Shown piece after piece: positions 16,599 to 24,869 of a DNA stretch of 64,000 bases. This DNA is from Frankia nepalensis (GTDB lineage Bacteria > Actinomycetota > Actinomycetes > Frankiales > Frankiaceae): positions 40,494 to 104,493 of the forward strand of contig NZ_JADWYU010000098.1 of the NCBI RefSeq assembly GCF_016786325.1, written 5' to 3'. The translations under genes and the position numbers were made by a program. Each line of letters starts with the position of its first letter. Positions within the stretch are counted from its first letter, which is position 1. Below the pieces are notes generated by a model. That model saw nothing but the letters and a program-made list of their open reading frames with translations, was not told the DNA's origin and searched no databases.

Positions 16599-17284
16599 GG
16601 CAGTTTGACGACAGCCCTGGCCACCACGACCGGACGGCCGCCACCGGACCAGGTGAAGCCGGGCCGCACTACCCGGACGTCCGCGCCCGCGTCGAGGTTG
16701 GACGCGCCGACGGCCTCATGTACGTCACCGTCGAACAGGGTCCGCTCACCTGCCCGTCCGATTGGTGTGAGTCGGCGGCGACCGGCCTCATCGAGCAGCC
16801 AGCTCACGAGATCCGGCGCCGCTGCTCCGGCAGAGGCGAGCTGCGCAGCGTAGCCGACGATGCCCGCCACCAAGGCAGCCTTCTCCTGTTCACGCTGCTC
16901 GGTCCAGCTGATCTGGGAGCGTGGGCCGGCGATGGCAGAGCGGACGAGATTGTCGGTGACGTTGTCGGCGAAGGCCCCAATCAGCCAGGCTGGCCCGCGC
17001 CGGCCTGCGTAGGCTACTAGCGCGTCGAGGGAGACCTTGGCCGAGTGTGCAGCTGGAGACCACTCATACAGCGCCGGCTGCGGTTTGGAGACATGTGGAT
17101 GCGTGCGGAACAGCGGTCGCAGGCGCTTCCACTGGCGGTCCACGTCGTCGACAGGTACGCCGGCGTCGACCAGGACCGCGCGTATCTCCTGTAGCCGCAC
17201 CGGCCGATCGGCCCGCCTGATCACTTCGATGAACGCAGAGCCAGCGTCGTCGACGAACTGCTTTGCGAGAATCCGGTCGCCCAT
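16595..17284 (-). CDS. Winged-helix/GrpE-like protein, partner of the GmrSD-like nuclease
   Basis: From ATG 17284 (GAGG five bases upstream) the protein has 229 residues. Residues 10-75 look like a winged helix (AFIEVIRRADRPVRLQEIRAVLV, then WKRLRPLFRTHPHV and a YEW wing). A helical middle follows. The last 55 residues resemble the beta-domain of GrpE nucleotide-exchange factors: LFDGDVHEAVG, AGADVRVVRPGF, VVVARAVV. It precedes the nuclease gene with a 4-base overlap. A regulatory, sensing or chaperone-linked role is possible. The GrpE resemblance is short and should be tested by structure prediction. A longer frame to 17704 lacks coding character. Confidence 0.72.
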   Translation of the reverse strand: MGDRILAKQFVDDAGSAFIEVIRRADRPVRLQEIRAVLVDAGVPVDDVDRQWKRLRPLFRTHPHVSKPQPALYEWSPAAHSAKVSLDALVAYAGRRGPAWLIGAFADNVTDNLVRSAIAGPRSQISWTEQREQEKAALVAGIVGYAAQLASAGAAAPDLVSWLLDEAGRRRLTPIGRAGERTLFDGDVHEAVGASNLDAGADVRVVRPGFTWSGGGRPVVVARAVVKLP

Positions 17285-17716
17285 CGAGACCTCACCCCAG
17301 TCGGAATCATGGCGCCGGGATGAGGAAACAGCCCGACCTTCAGCTCCCGATACTAGGAAGAGCGGTGCGATTCCGCCGATTTTTCCGCCCCATGGTTCGC
17401 CGCTGCGACCACCTGCCGGGAATTTGAGCTTTGAGGAGATTTGACCGGTTGGCGATGCTTCGCAACGACACGCTCGTCGTCGTACTCGGGGTTGCGGCGC
17501 TGCCAGCGCGCGTCCGGGGCGTCGAGGGATCTTGACAGTCCCCCGCTGTACGAGCGCTGTCGGACGCAGTACCCGCATATTGCCTGATGACGGGACGCGC
17601 AAGCCTCGAGCCAAGGCTGGACGCGGGCTGCCGAGTTGGACGCCTGGTCCGACCGCCAGGTGACGATATTGATCCACATCGAATGCGTTGACCTGCGGGA
17701 ACATCAGAGGTGAGCG
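17285..17716. other. Island leader region with no confident gene
   Basis: These 432 bp separate the cassette from the tRNA and are less GC-rich than the flanks. A 108-codon minus-strand frame (17353-17679) contains ICGYC and starts inside the 90-bp similarity shared with 13010-13101. It could be a zinc-finger or HNH fragment but shows weak codon bias, so it is not called. Confidence 0.4.
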
Positions 17717-17790
17717 TGGGGCGGGTGGGGCTCGAACCCACGACCGGAGGATTATGAGTCCCCTGCTCTGACCGGCTGAGCTACCGCCCC
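17717..17790 (-). tRNA. tRNA-Met (anticodon CAT)
   Basis: Read on the minus strand, the gene folds as a full cloverleaf. The 7-bp acceptor stem is GGGGCGG with CCGCCCC, and the D-arm is GCTC/GAGC. The anticodon stem has one G-T pair around the loop CTCATAA, and the T-arm is GTGGG-TTCGAGC-CCCAC. The discriminator is A and CCA is not encoded. The anticodon CAT with this body fits elongator Met; a lysidine-modified Ile tRNA is less likely. Its 3' half is duplicated at 13062-13101. Confidence 0.93.
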
Positions 17791-18359
17791 AGGCTTCCGT
17801 AGCCTACCGACTACGGCCGACTCATGCCGAATCCGCCTGCCCCGCAGGCGTGGTCCACGGCCGCGCGGCCGGCGCTCTGCCGGGCGGTGCCGGCTCGTGC
17901 CGTCAGGTGTCGGTCAGTTCGTGCCCGGTTCGTGCCTGGTCGACCACCACGACAGAAGCCACGATGGTCACCGTCGGTGACACATCCCATCAATTCAAGC
18001 GAAACGCGTTTCTCCGAGATGGCCCTCACCCAGGCACCTGGGACCACAGGCAAGCCCACCCGTCACCCACTGCTCGGCGAGGCTCGATCTTCCTGAGCGG
18101 ATACCCCGGCCGCACACCACAGGCGCTGGTCACAGCGTGTCAGGAATGCTTCGGCTTCATCGCCTTGCGAGACGCGGAGGACGCTTCGGAACAGGCGGCG
18201 TCAGCCTCCCGAACACGCCTCATTTCCGGCCGGACTAGCGGCGCCGTCGCAGGGCAAACCGTGCATCTTCCGATGCGGCGCCGGGTCCCGGGCCACGAGC
18301 GTCTCCTGCGAGGCGACCAGGATGCTTACGCTTCGACGGGGCGCTACGCCAGCTCGGTG

Positions 18360-18389
18360 TCCCGGGCGGCCTCGTCCCGGGCGGCCTCG
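18360..18389. repeat. 15-bp tandem duplication
   Basis: TCCCGGGCGGCCTCG occurs twice in direct succession inside the region that appears non-coding. Confidence 0.85.
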
Positions 18390-18693
18390 CCAGCCTGCTC
18401 GCCCCAGGATGGGTCTGACACCCGCTCGCCGCCGCGGCAATGATCTCACGCTCGTCGGCGGCGAATGGACGATCGACGTCCATGTCCGGCGGCGACCTCG
18501 CCGAGATGCTGGGCCAGCGTGACGCGTTGATCCACGCGCGGCGCGCGCTGCCCCCGCCAGCGGGCTGTGCTGGTGTTGCGATATGCCGAAGACCTGCCGA
18601 GGCGGACGTCGCCGCCGCGCTTGGCTGCTCGGTCGGCACCGGCCCGGGCTTGGCGATGGACCCTGCCGACGCCCGGCCCACCGGGCCGCTCAT

Positions 18694-18737
18694 CTTCGAG
18701 GTCCGGATCTCGCCGCTTCGAGGTCCGGATCTCGCCG
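18694..18737. repeat. 22-bp perfect tandem duplication
   Basis: A 22-bp unit starting CTTCGAGGTCCGGATCTCG is repeated exactly, back to back, in the apparently non-coding stretch. It probably arose by slippage. Confidence 0.88.
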
Positions 18738-19015
18738 CGCGTGGCCCTCACGATCGGCGGCCAGCCTACTTCCATCCGTGTTGCCCCGATCTTGTCACCG
18801 TAGTGCTTGTGAAACCTCTGAAGGCCGCCGTCGGGTCGTGATATCCGGAACCTTCAGAGCTGGCTGTCCCTGTCCCCTTCACGTCCGGGACCGCCACGCC
18901 GCTCAGGACGGCCCGGCCACACGACCCCAGCCCTCCAGATCCAAACGATCACATAAGTCCGGCTGGAGTGCTAATCGTGGACCGGCGGCAGTCCCGTACT
19001 CTAGGATTCAGAATC

Positions 19016-19984
19016 GTGACGAGTTCAAGAGCATTCCGATTCGCGGTGCAGGCGACCAAGGCGCGTTCCGGCGGTGAATGGCGAACGCTCGCCCGCCAGA
19101 TCGAGGATCTGGGATTCTCGACGCTCTTCCTGGCGGACCACTATCTGGGTCGCGGGCCCGCGAGCAAGGAGGCCCGCCAGCCGCCGCAGCACCTTGCGCC
19201 GATCACCGCGATGGCCGTCGCCGCGGCCGTGACCGAGACGCTGCGGATCGGCTGCCGGGTCTTCTGCGTCGATTACCACGTGCCGGCTGTGCTGGCGAAG
19301 GAGGCGGCCACCCTCGACCTGCTTTCGGACGGCCGGCTGGAGTTCGGCATCGGCGCCGGCTGGAGCGCGCCCGAGTACCGGGCGATGGGGCTGGAGTTCG
19401 CGCCGGGGCCGCGGCGGATCAGCAAGCTCGAGGAGGTGATCGCGCTGGTCAAGGCACACTGCTCGGGCGAGGACCTGGACCAGCACGGCGAGTTCGTCGA
19501 GGTGAGTGGCTACGCCGGGCTGCCCCTGCCCGTGCAGCGGCCGCACCCGCCGATCATGATCGGCGGCGGGAAGAAGCGGGTGCTGTCGCTCGCCGGCCGG
19601 CAGGCCGACATCGTGAGCATCGCGAACGTGCCGTTCACGCCCGTGAACGACGACGGACTGACCCCGCACCAGGAGGCGGAACGCCGGCTCGGGTACGTCC
19701 GGGACGCGGCCGGCGAGCGGTTCGGCACGCTCGACGTGGAGGGTTCGCCGTTCTTCACCCGGGTGACCGACGACCCGGAGGGCGCGCTCGTGCCGGTCGC
19801 CGAGGCGATGGGCATGCCGCCGTCCGAGCTGCGCAGCCACCCGAACGTCCTGGCCGGCACCGTCGACGAGATCGTCGACCTGCTGGAGCTGCGGCGGGAG
19901 ACCTTCGGGGTCAACTACGTGAGCGTCCAGCAGGCCGACGCGGAGGCCTTCGCGCCGGTCGTCGCCCGGCTGGCCGGTAAGTAG
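19016..19984 (+). CDS. F420-dependent LLM-class oxidoreductase, TIGR03621-like
   Basis: This TIM-barrel protein of the luciferase-like monooxygenase class has 322 residues from GTG 19016. Typical blocks are RFAVQATKARSGGEWRTLARQIEDLGFSTLFLADH, LLSDGRLEFGIGAGWSAPEY, and RPHPPIMIGGGKKRVL. The C-terminal VLAGTVDEIVDLLELRRE and the overall pattern match the F420-dependent subgroup. It would transfer hydride between F420H2 and an organic substrate that the sequence does not identify. A TAGGAT box at 19002-19007 would suit a leaderless GTG. A strong terminator follows. It may work with the SDR and ligase genes next door. Confidence 0.87.
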   Translation: MTSSRAFRFAVQATKARSGGEWRTLARQIEDLGFSTLFLADHYLGRGPASKEARQPPQHLAPITAMAVAAAVTETLRIGCRVFCVDYHVPAVLAKEAATLDLLSDGRLEFGIGAGWSAPEYRAMGLEFAPGPRRISKLEEVIALVKAHCSGEDLDQHGEFVEVSGYAGLPLPVQRPHPPIMIGGGKKRVLSLAGRQADIVSIANVPFTPVNDDGLTPHQEAERRLGYVRDAAGERFGTLDVEGSPFFTRVTDDPEGALVPVAEAMGMPPSELRSHPNVLAGTVDEIVDLLELRRETFGVNYVSVQQADAEAFAPVVARLAGK

Positions 19985-19994
19985 GAGGGCCAAA

Positions 19995-20026
19995 GGGCGT
20001 GCGAAAATGATCTTCTTCGCACGCCC
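19995..20026. terminator. Strong hairpin terminator between convergent genes
   Basis: A perfect 11-bp stem (GGGCGTGCGAA with TTCGCACGCCC) and a 10-nt loop lie ten bases after the oxidoreductase stop and 84 bases from the convergent SDR stop. It probably serves both directions. Confidence 0.8.
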
Positions 20027-20109
20027 GGCCGGGGTCCCTGCCGGATCGCGCAGCGATCTGGGAGGTCTGCGAGCAGGTCCGCTGGGAGGTCCGATTGTCC
20101 CAGGATCAC

Positions 20110-20865
20110 TCAGCGGGCCGTGTAGCCGCCGTCCACCGGGAGCAACGTGCCGGTCACGAAGGACGACTCGTCGCTGGCCAGGAAGAGCGCGGCGGCCGCC
20201 AGCTCCTCCGGCATGCCCCACCGCTTCATCGGCTGCGGCGGGATCAGGTCGGCCGGCGGGGTCGAACCAGGCTCGCCGCCGGCGAGGCCCGTCCAGATCA
20301 TGCCGGGGCAGATCGCGTTCACCCGCACTCCCTGGGTGGCGTAGTCGAGCGCGGCCGTCCTGGTGAGCTGCACGACCCCGCCTTTGGCAGCGGCGTAGAC
20401 CGCCTGGTGCTTCAGCCCGACCAGGCCGGCGACGGACGCCGTGTTGATCACCGAGCCGCCGCCGGAGCGCAGCATGGCCGCGATGCCGTGCCGCATGCCG
20501 AGGAAGACGCCCTTGAGGTTGACCGCGACGACGTCGTCGAAGATCTGCTCGTCGAAGTCGGCCAGCGGTCGGCGCGGGCCGCCGAAGCCGGCGTTGTTGA
20601 AGAGAACATCGAGCCCGCCGAATTCGCGCTCGGCAGTCTCGATCATCCGCGCGACGTCGTCGTTCCGTGACACGTCGACATGAACAGCGACCGCCGTATC
20701 ACCGATCTCGGCGACGACTTCCTTCTCTTTCCCGCTGATGTCCGCGCACACCACACGGGCGCCTTCTCGCGCGAAGAGGAGGGCTGTCGCGCGCCCTATT
20801 CCTGAACCGGCGCCGGTGACCACGGCGACCTTTCCGGCAAGTCGACCCGTCTTTTCGTCGCTCAT
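20110..20865 (-). CDS. Short-chain dehydrogenase/reductase (SDR)
   Basis: The classical SDR of 251 residues has the cofactor motif VVTGAGSGIG, NNAG at the end of beta-4, catalytic Ser in GGGSVINTASVAG, YAAAKGG for Tyr and Lys, and the closing ASDESSFVTGTLLPVDGG. The Asp after beta-2 (CADISG) favours NAD over NADP. The start is ATG 20865; a TACACT box is close upstream and there is no good Shine-Dalgarno, so it may be leaderless. It is divergent from the sugar-isomerase-like gene, with 52 bp between them. The substrate is not known; a hydroxyacyl or alcohol catabolite is likely. Confidence 0.92.
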   Translation of the reverse strand: MSDEKTGRLAGKVAVVTGAGSGIGRATALLFAREGARVVCADISGKEKEVVAEIGDTAVAVHVDVSRNDDVARMIETAEREFGGLDVLFNNAGFGGPRRPLADFDEQIFDDVVAVNLKGVFLGMRHGIAAMLRSGGGSVINTASVAGLVGLKHQAVYAAAKGGVVQLTRTAALDYATQGVRVNAICPGMIWTGLAGGEPGSTPPADLIPPQPMKRWGMPEELAAAALFLASDESSFVTGTLLPVDGGYTAR

Positions 20866-20917
20866 AGGGGAAAGTGTAGTACAACGGTATAGCTGAGGTC
20901 GATTTCGAGGAGGAGAC

Positions 20918-21682
20918 ATGGCGACGGTCGAGCTCGCGCTGAGCCCCGACACGATGTGGGACGTCGATATTGACGCGATGGCCGGCGCGACCCGGGCGGC
21001 CGGCTTCTCGGCGCTCGGGCTCGCGATCATCGGCGGGGTGGACGAGAAGGCCGCGGCCGCGCTCGACACGTCCGGGCTGCGCTGCCACGAGCTGATGGCG
21101 CTGCTGTTCACCGGGCGGGAGGACGTCGTACTCCGGCACGCGGCCAAGCTCGCGGGCGTCGCGGCGGCCGTACGGGCCGAGTGGATCGTGGCCACGTTCC
21201 TCGCGCCGCTGGGTGGGCAGTCGCTGGACCTCCTCAAGCGCAGCACGGACATCTTCGCCGAGGCGGGGGCGCGGCTGGCGGTGGAGCCCAGTCCGCTCGG
21301 CGGGGTGGCGTCGATCGACGACGCGCTCGAGGTGGTCGAGGCCGCGGGCCCGGACCGGGCCGGGGTGCTGATCGACAGCTGGCACTTCTTCCGCGGCGGC
21401 GCCCCCTGGGAGCAGCTCGAGCGGGTCCCGCTCGACCGCGTCGCGTATGTACAGATGGCCGATGCGCTGCCGCCGGCCTCCGAGGACGCGGTGAGCGAGA
21501 CCGCGAACCGGCGGGCGCTTCCGGGTCACGGCGTGCTTGACCTCGACCGGTTCGCCGGGACGCTGCGCGACCGCGGCTACGACGGGCTCGTCAGCGTGGA
21601 GGTGCTGAACGAGGAACTGCGCCGCGATCCGCTGAAGCTGCCGCAGGCAGCCATGGAGGCGACGGCGCCGTACTGGCGCTGA
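20918..21682 (+). CDS. Sugar phosphate isomerase/epimerase-like TIM barrel protein
   Basis: The 254-residue protein matches the xylose-isomerase-like (AP endonuclease 2) TIM barrel. It has GFSALGLAIIGG early, metal-site residues in LAVEPSPLGG (Glu) and GVLIDSWHFFRGG (Asp, His), then VAYVQMADALPP and the final GYDGLVSVEVLNEELR with a Glu. GAGGAGG lies seven bases before ATG 20918. Members isomerise or epimerise sugars and related hydroxy-acids. It is convergent with the ligase gene, with only 25 bp between stops, and divergent from the SDR. Confidence 0.87.
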   Translation: MATVELALSPDTMWDVDIDAMAGATRAAGFSALGLAIIGGVDEKAAAALDTSGLRCHELMALLFTGREDVVLRHAAKLAGVAAAVRAEWIVATFLAPLGGQSLDLLKRSTDIFAEAGARLAVEPSPLGGVASIDDALEVVEAAGPDRAGVLIDSWHFFRGGAPWEQLERVPLDRVAYVQMADALPPASEDAVSETANRRALPGHGVLDLDRFAGTLRDRGYDGLVSVEVLNEELRRDPLKLPQAAMEATAPYWR

Positions 21683-21707
21683 GGGCGGGCCGCTCACGCC
21701 ACGCCGC

Positions 21708-23249
21708 TCACGCCGGGCCGATCCGGAACCGGCGGACCTTGCCGACGCTGGTGCGCGGCAGCTCGTCGATCAGGTGCCACTCGCGCGGGCGGGCGGCCGG
21801 CGGAAGATTGCCGGTCGCCCAGTCCGCCACCTCGTTCAGGTCGGGCGGGGCGCCCGCGTCCCGCGGCACGAGGTACGCCACGGGGACGACGTCGCGGGTC
21901 GGGTCCGCCTTGGCCACCACGGCGGCCTCCAGGACGCCCGGCGCCTGCGCCAGGACCGACTCCACCTCGGTGAGGCTGACGTTCTCGCCAGCGACCTTGA
22001 TCACGTCGTCGACCCGCCCGACGAAGCGCAGCAGCCCGTCGGCGTCGGCCGCCACCAGGTCGCCGGTCGTGAACCAGCTCGTCCCGTCCGGAAGGTCGGT
22101 GAACGACCGGCCGGTCGTCTCCGGGTCGTCGAGGTAGCCCGCGAAGAGGTCCGCGCCGCGCACCCCGCGTACCCGCAGGATGCCGGGCGTCCCCGCTGGG
22201 GCGGGGCCGCCGTCCACGGGGTCGACCAGCGCGATCTCGCGGCCGCCGAGCGGCTCGCCGATCACGTCGTGCCGCAGCGGGACGCTGGTGTCGCCGGTGA
22301 CCGCGGCGATGGTCTCGGTCATCCCGTACAGCTGGCGCGGCCGGCACCCGACGATCTCGGCGAACCGCTCGTAGTGCTGCTCCCCGAGGCTCTGCGCGAA
22401 CCACACGTGCCGCATCTTCAGCGGCGGGAGCTCGCTCCCGCAGCGGGCGAGGATCATCCGGATCGGCGCCGCGAACAGGCTCGCGTGCGTCGCGCCGAGC
22501 TCGTCCGCCTGCCGGACCCAGCGGGACGCGGAGAACGTGTGGGTGAGCGCGACGGCGGCGCCGGTCGCGATCGCCGGGGCGAAGCAGTAGTACTGCGCGT
22601 TCGCGTGGAAGAGCGGCAGCGTGACGAGCCAGCGGTCCTCGGGCCGCAGGCCCACGGCCGCGGCCATGGCCACGCCGACCGTGTGGTAGTTCTCCTGCGT
22701 CAGCACGACGCCCTTCGGCTCGGACGTGGTGCCCGACGTGAACATCACCGCGAGCCGGTCCCGCGGGTCGACGCGGGCGGCGGCGGTGACTGGCTCACCG
22801 CCGGGCAGCGGGCCGCTCGGCGCCACGTCGGCGGCCGTCTCGGTGAGCTCGATCACCACCGCGACCGCGTCGGCGGCGCCCGCGCGGTAGGCGTCCGCCC
22901 GGGCGGCGGCACACAGGGCGACGGCCGGCCGGATCCGGCGGACCTGCGCGGCGATGTCACGCGCCGTCGACGCCGGGTCGGCGGGCACGATCCAGGCGCC
23001 CAGCCGGGCCGCGGCGAGCCAGGCGGCGACGAAGGCCGGGCAGTTGGCGAGCGCGAGGTGCACGCACGAGCCGGGCCCGACGCCGGCGGCCCGCAGCGTC
23101 CCGGCGGTCTCGGCCACGATCTGGTCGAACTCCTCGTACGAGTACGCGTTGATCGCGTGGTCGTCGCGGAAGAGAAGGAAGAGCCGGTCGCCGTGGTCCG
23201 CCACGGCCGCGGACCACTGTTCGTGGAACGTCGCGGAAGGCACTCGCAT
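21708..23249 (-). CDS. AMP-dependent synthetase/ligase (acyl-CoA synthetase-like)
   Basis: The 513-residue ANL-superfamily enzyme has the P-loop-like AVMFTSGTTSEPKGV and YGMTE at the A5 motif. It also has WFTTGDLVAADADG with the adenylate-binding Asp, GRVDDVIKVAGENVS, and the C-terminal lysine motif RTSVGKVRRF. It should activate a carboxylate to an acyl-adenylate and then a CoA ester. The acid is not identified, though the family branch resembles crotonobetaine/carnitine-type ligases. ATG 23249 overlaps the aldolase stop by one base (TGATG), placing the two in one operon. Confidence 0.9.
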   Translation of the reverse strand: MRVPSATFHEQWSAAVADHGDRLFLLFRDDHAINAYSYEEFDQIVAETAGTLRAAGVGPGSCVHLALANCPAFVAAWLAAARLGAWIVPADPASTARDIAAQVRRIRPAVALCAAARADAYRAGAADAVAVVIELTETAADVAPSGPLPGGEPVTAAARVDPRDRLAVMFTSGTTSEPKGVVLTQENYHTVGVAMAAAVGLRPEDRWLVTLPLFHANAQYYCFAPAIATGAAVALTHTFSASRWVRQADELGATHASLFAAPIRMILARCGSELPPLKMRHVWFAQSLGEQHYERFAEIVGCRPRQLYGMTETIAAVTGDTSVPLRHDVIGEPLGGREIALVDPVDGGPAPAGTPGILRVRGVRGADLFAGYLDDPETTGRSFTDLPDGTSWFTTGDLVAADADGLLRFVGRVDDVIKVAGENVSLTEVESVLAQAPGVLEAAVVAKADPTRDVVPVAYLVPRDAGAPPDLNEVADWATGNLPPAARPREWHLIDELPRTSVGKVRRFRIGPA

Positions 23250-24043
23250 CAGTCCGCGAACGACGGGTCGAGCCGCTCGACCTTCCGCAGCAGCGCGGGC
23301 CACTCGCGGTCGTGCGAGCCGGCGAGGTCGCGCAGCCACTGACGGGCGGTCACCGCGACGACCTCCGGCGGCGGGACGGTGAGCGGCCGCCCGGTGGACA
23401 GCGCCAGGAGCTGCGCCCGCGCGGCCTTCTCCAGGTAGAAACACTCCGTGAACGCGTGCCCGACGCTGCGGCCGACCGTGATCGTCCCGTGGTTGCGCAG
23501 GACCAGGCCGGCGTGGTCGCCCAGGTCGCGGACCAGCCGCTCCCGCTCGCCCGAGGCGAGCGCGATGCCCTCATAGTCGTGGTAGCCGAGCCGGTCGTGG
23601 AAGCGCATGGCGTGCTGGGTCAGCGGAAGCAGCCCGTCGGCCAGCGCCGACAGCGCCATTCCGGCCTCGGTGTGCAGGTGCACCACGGCGTGGGCGTCCT
23701 CGCGGGCGGCGTGGATCGCGCCGTGGATGACGAAGCCCGCCGCGTTCGGCCGGAACGGGCTCTCGCCGATGACCACGCCGTCCTGGTCGATCTTCACCAG
23801 GCTGGACGCGGTGATCTCGTCGAAGCCGAGCCCGAGCGGGTTGACCAGGAAGTGGTGCCCCGGGCCGGGCACCCGCGCCGAGATGTGCGTGTAGATCAGG
23901 TCATCCCAGCCGAAGAGCGCGCACAGGCGGTACGCGGCGGCCAGGTCGCGCCGGATCCGCCGCTCCTCGGCCGACATCGGCCCGTCCTCGGCCACCCGCT
24001 CGACGGGCAACTCGAACGACGAGTATTCGGTGACCGTTGCCAT
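23249..24043 (-). CDS. Class II aldolase/adducin family protein
   Basis: The 264-residue protein has the class II aldolase fold. LFGWDDLIYTHISARVPG and HHFLVNPLGLGFDEITAS form the N-terminal half, and the metal-binding histidines are in VVHLHTEAGMALSAL and VLRNHGTITVG. Members include fuculose-phosphate aldolase and decarboxylases of hydroxy-acids; here the substrate is unknown. The ATG at 24043 is first in the operon with the ligase. A perfect 20-bp palindrome lies 25 bases upstream, followed by a divergent TetR gene, which is the probable repressor. Confidence 0.9.
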   Translation of the reverse strand: MATVTEYSSFELPVERVAEDGPMSAEERRIRRDLAAAYRLCALFGWDDLIYTHISARVPGPGHHFLVNPLGLGFDEITASSLVKIDQDGVVIGESPFRPNAAGFVIHGAIHAAREDAHAVVHLHTEAGMALSALADGLLPLTQHAMRFHDRLGYHDYEGIALASGERERLVRDLGDHAGLVLRNHGTITVGRSVGHAFTECFYLEKAARAQLLALSTGRPLTVPPPEVVAVTARQWLRDLAGSHDREWPALLRKVERLDPSFAD

Positions 24044-24067
24044 GCCTGCCCCACCGCCCGCCTCAAC

Positions 24068-24087
24068 TGAACTGTACGTACAGTTCA
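24068..24087. promoter_or_regulatory. 20-bp perfect palindrome, TetR operator
   Basis: TGAACTGTACGTACAGTTCA is its own reverse complement. It lies between the divergent aldolase-ligase operon and the TetR gene, 25 and 46 bases from their start codons, and is the expected operator for that TetR protein. Confidence 0.82.
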
Positions 24088-24132
24088 CTCTGTCGACCAG
24101 AGGGCGCGGCGTCAACAGAAAGGAGCGCCAGC

Positions 24133-24681
24133 ATGCCGGCACGAGCCGAGTCGGCGATCCTCGACGCGGCGTACGCGCTGCTCGTCGAACGCGGGCTCGA
24201 GGCCACGACCATCGAGGCGATCGCCGCGCGGGCGGGCGTGAGCAAGGTGACCATCTACAAGTGGTGGCCCAACCGCGCCGCCGTGATCATGTCGGCATTC
24301 CTGCGCAAGTCCGTCGATCTGCTGCCCTACCCCGAGCACTTCCATCTGGAGCAGGTCGAGGACCGCCTGCTGATGATGACCGCGGCGTTCCGGGGCGCGA
24401 CCGGGACCGCGATGGCGGCGCTGATCGCCGCCGGCCAGTCCGACCCGCAGCTCGCCGAGGCGTTCCGCGACGGCTACATCAACGCTCGGCGGCGGGACGG
24501 CATCGCGATCGTGCGGGCGGCCGTGGAGGCCGGGGAGATTCGGCCCGCCAGTCCCGACGTGGTGCTCGACCTGGTGTACGCGCCGCTCTACTTCCGGCTG
24601 ATGGTCGGACACAAGCCGCTGGACGAGGACGACGTGCGCGAGCACGTCCGGTTGGTGCTCGCGGCACTGCGCCCCGCCTGA
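24133..24681 (+). CDS. TetR/AcrR family transcriptional regulator
   Basis: The protein has 182 residues from ATG 24133, with AAGGAG eight bases upstream. The HTH is AILDAAYALLVERGLEATTIEAIAARAGVSKVTIYKWWPNRAAV, where KWW is typical of the TetR_C_16/AcrR-like branch. The C-terminal part is a helical ligand pocket. Divergent from the aldolase-ligase operon and separated from it by a 20-bp palindrome, it probably represses that operon until a substrate or CoA ester binds. Confidence 0.93.
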   Translation: MPARAESAILDAAYALLVERGLEATTIEAIAARAGVSKVTIYKWWPNRAAVIMSAFLRKSVDLLPYPEHFHLEQVEDRLLMMTAAFRGATGTAMAALIAAGQSDPQLAEAFRDGYINARRRDGIAIVRAAVEAGEIRPASPDVVLDLVYAPLYFRLMVGHKPLDEDDVREHVRLVLAALRPA

Positions 24682-24700
24682 CGGGCATCCCGCGCACGAC

Positions 24701-24728
24701 GAAGACCGCCGGAGATCCGGTGGCCTTC
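24701..24728. terminator. Hairpin between convergent genes
   Basis: A 12-bp stem with two imperfect pairs (GAAGACCGCCGG against CCGGTGGCCTTC) closes a tetraloop, AGAT. It sits 20 bases after the TetR stop and faces the convergent ADP-ribosylglycohydrolase gene. Confidence 0.55.
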
Positions 24729-24869
24729 GCTGATCTGTAGCGGGGGCGGCTGCCGTCGCGGAACGCGCCGCCGACGACTCAGTAAACCGTGGCGGCCGCG
24801 GCCGTGACCTCGCGGACCCTCGGCCGTGCCGAGCGAACCGAAGCCAGCCCGGCGAGGTCGTGGAGAGGG

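Larger units (their letters stand above)
13062..17758. mobile_element. 4.66-kb genomic island at tRNA-Met with toxin-antitoxin and restriction-like genes
   Basis: A perfect 40-bp direct repeat (13062-13101 and 17719-17758) bounds the region. The right copy is the 3' half of an intact tRNA-Met gene and the left copy is a remnant. This is the classic footprint of integration into a tRNA 3' end. Weaker similarity extends about 50 bp to the left of both copies. Cargo: a VapC-type toxin, a Phd-type antitoxin, a DUF262-DUF1524-RAMA protein and its wHTH/GrpE-like partner, all on the minus strand. No integrase is visible, so it is either mobilised in trans or immobile. Confidence 0.7.
17791..19015. 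other. Non-coding or decayed region downstream of tRNA island
   Basis: About 1.2 kb contains several open frames on both strands, but none has consistent GC at third codon positions, a ribosome site or a recognisable motif. It holds two short tandem duplications (18360-18389 and 18694-18737). It may be the eroded remains of an earlier insertion. I see no RNA gene. Confidence 0.55.

Noticed and set aside
17353-17679. 108-codon frame with ICGYC near the tRNA
   Set aside because: A zinc-finger or HNH fragment was considered, but codon bias is weak, no second metal motif is present and it begins in the repeated att flank.
18235-18841. Overlapping frames on both strands downstream of the tRNA
   Set aside because: None has coding-type third-position bias or a motif, and two exact tandem duplications shift the frames.
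21774-23342. 522-codon plus-strand frame opposite the ligase gene
   Set aside because: The ligase on the minus strand has all ANL motifs; the opposite frame is low-complexity.
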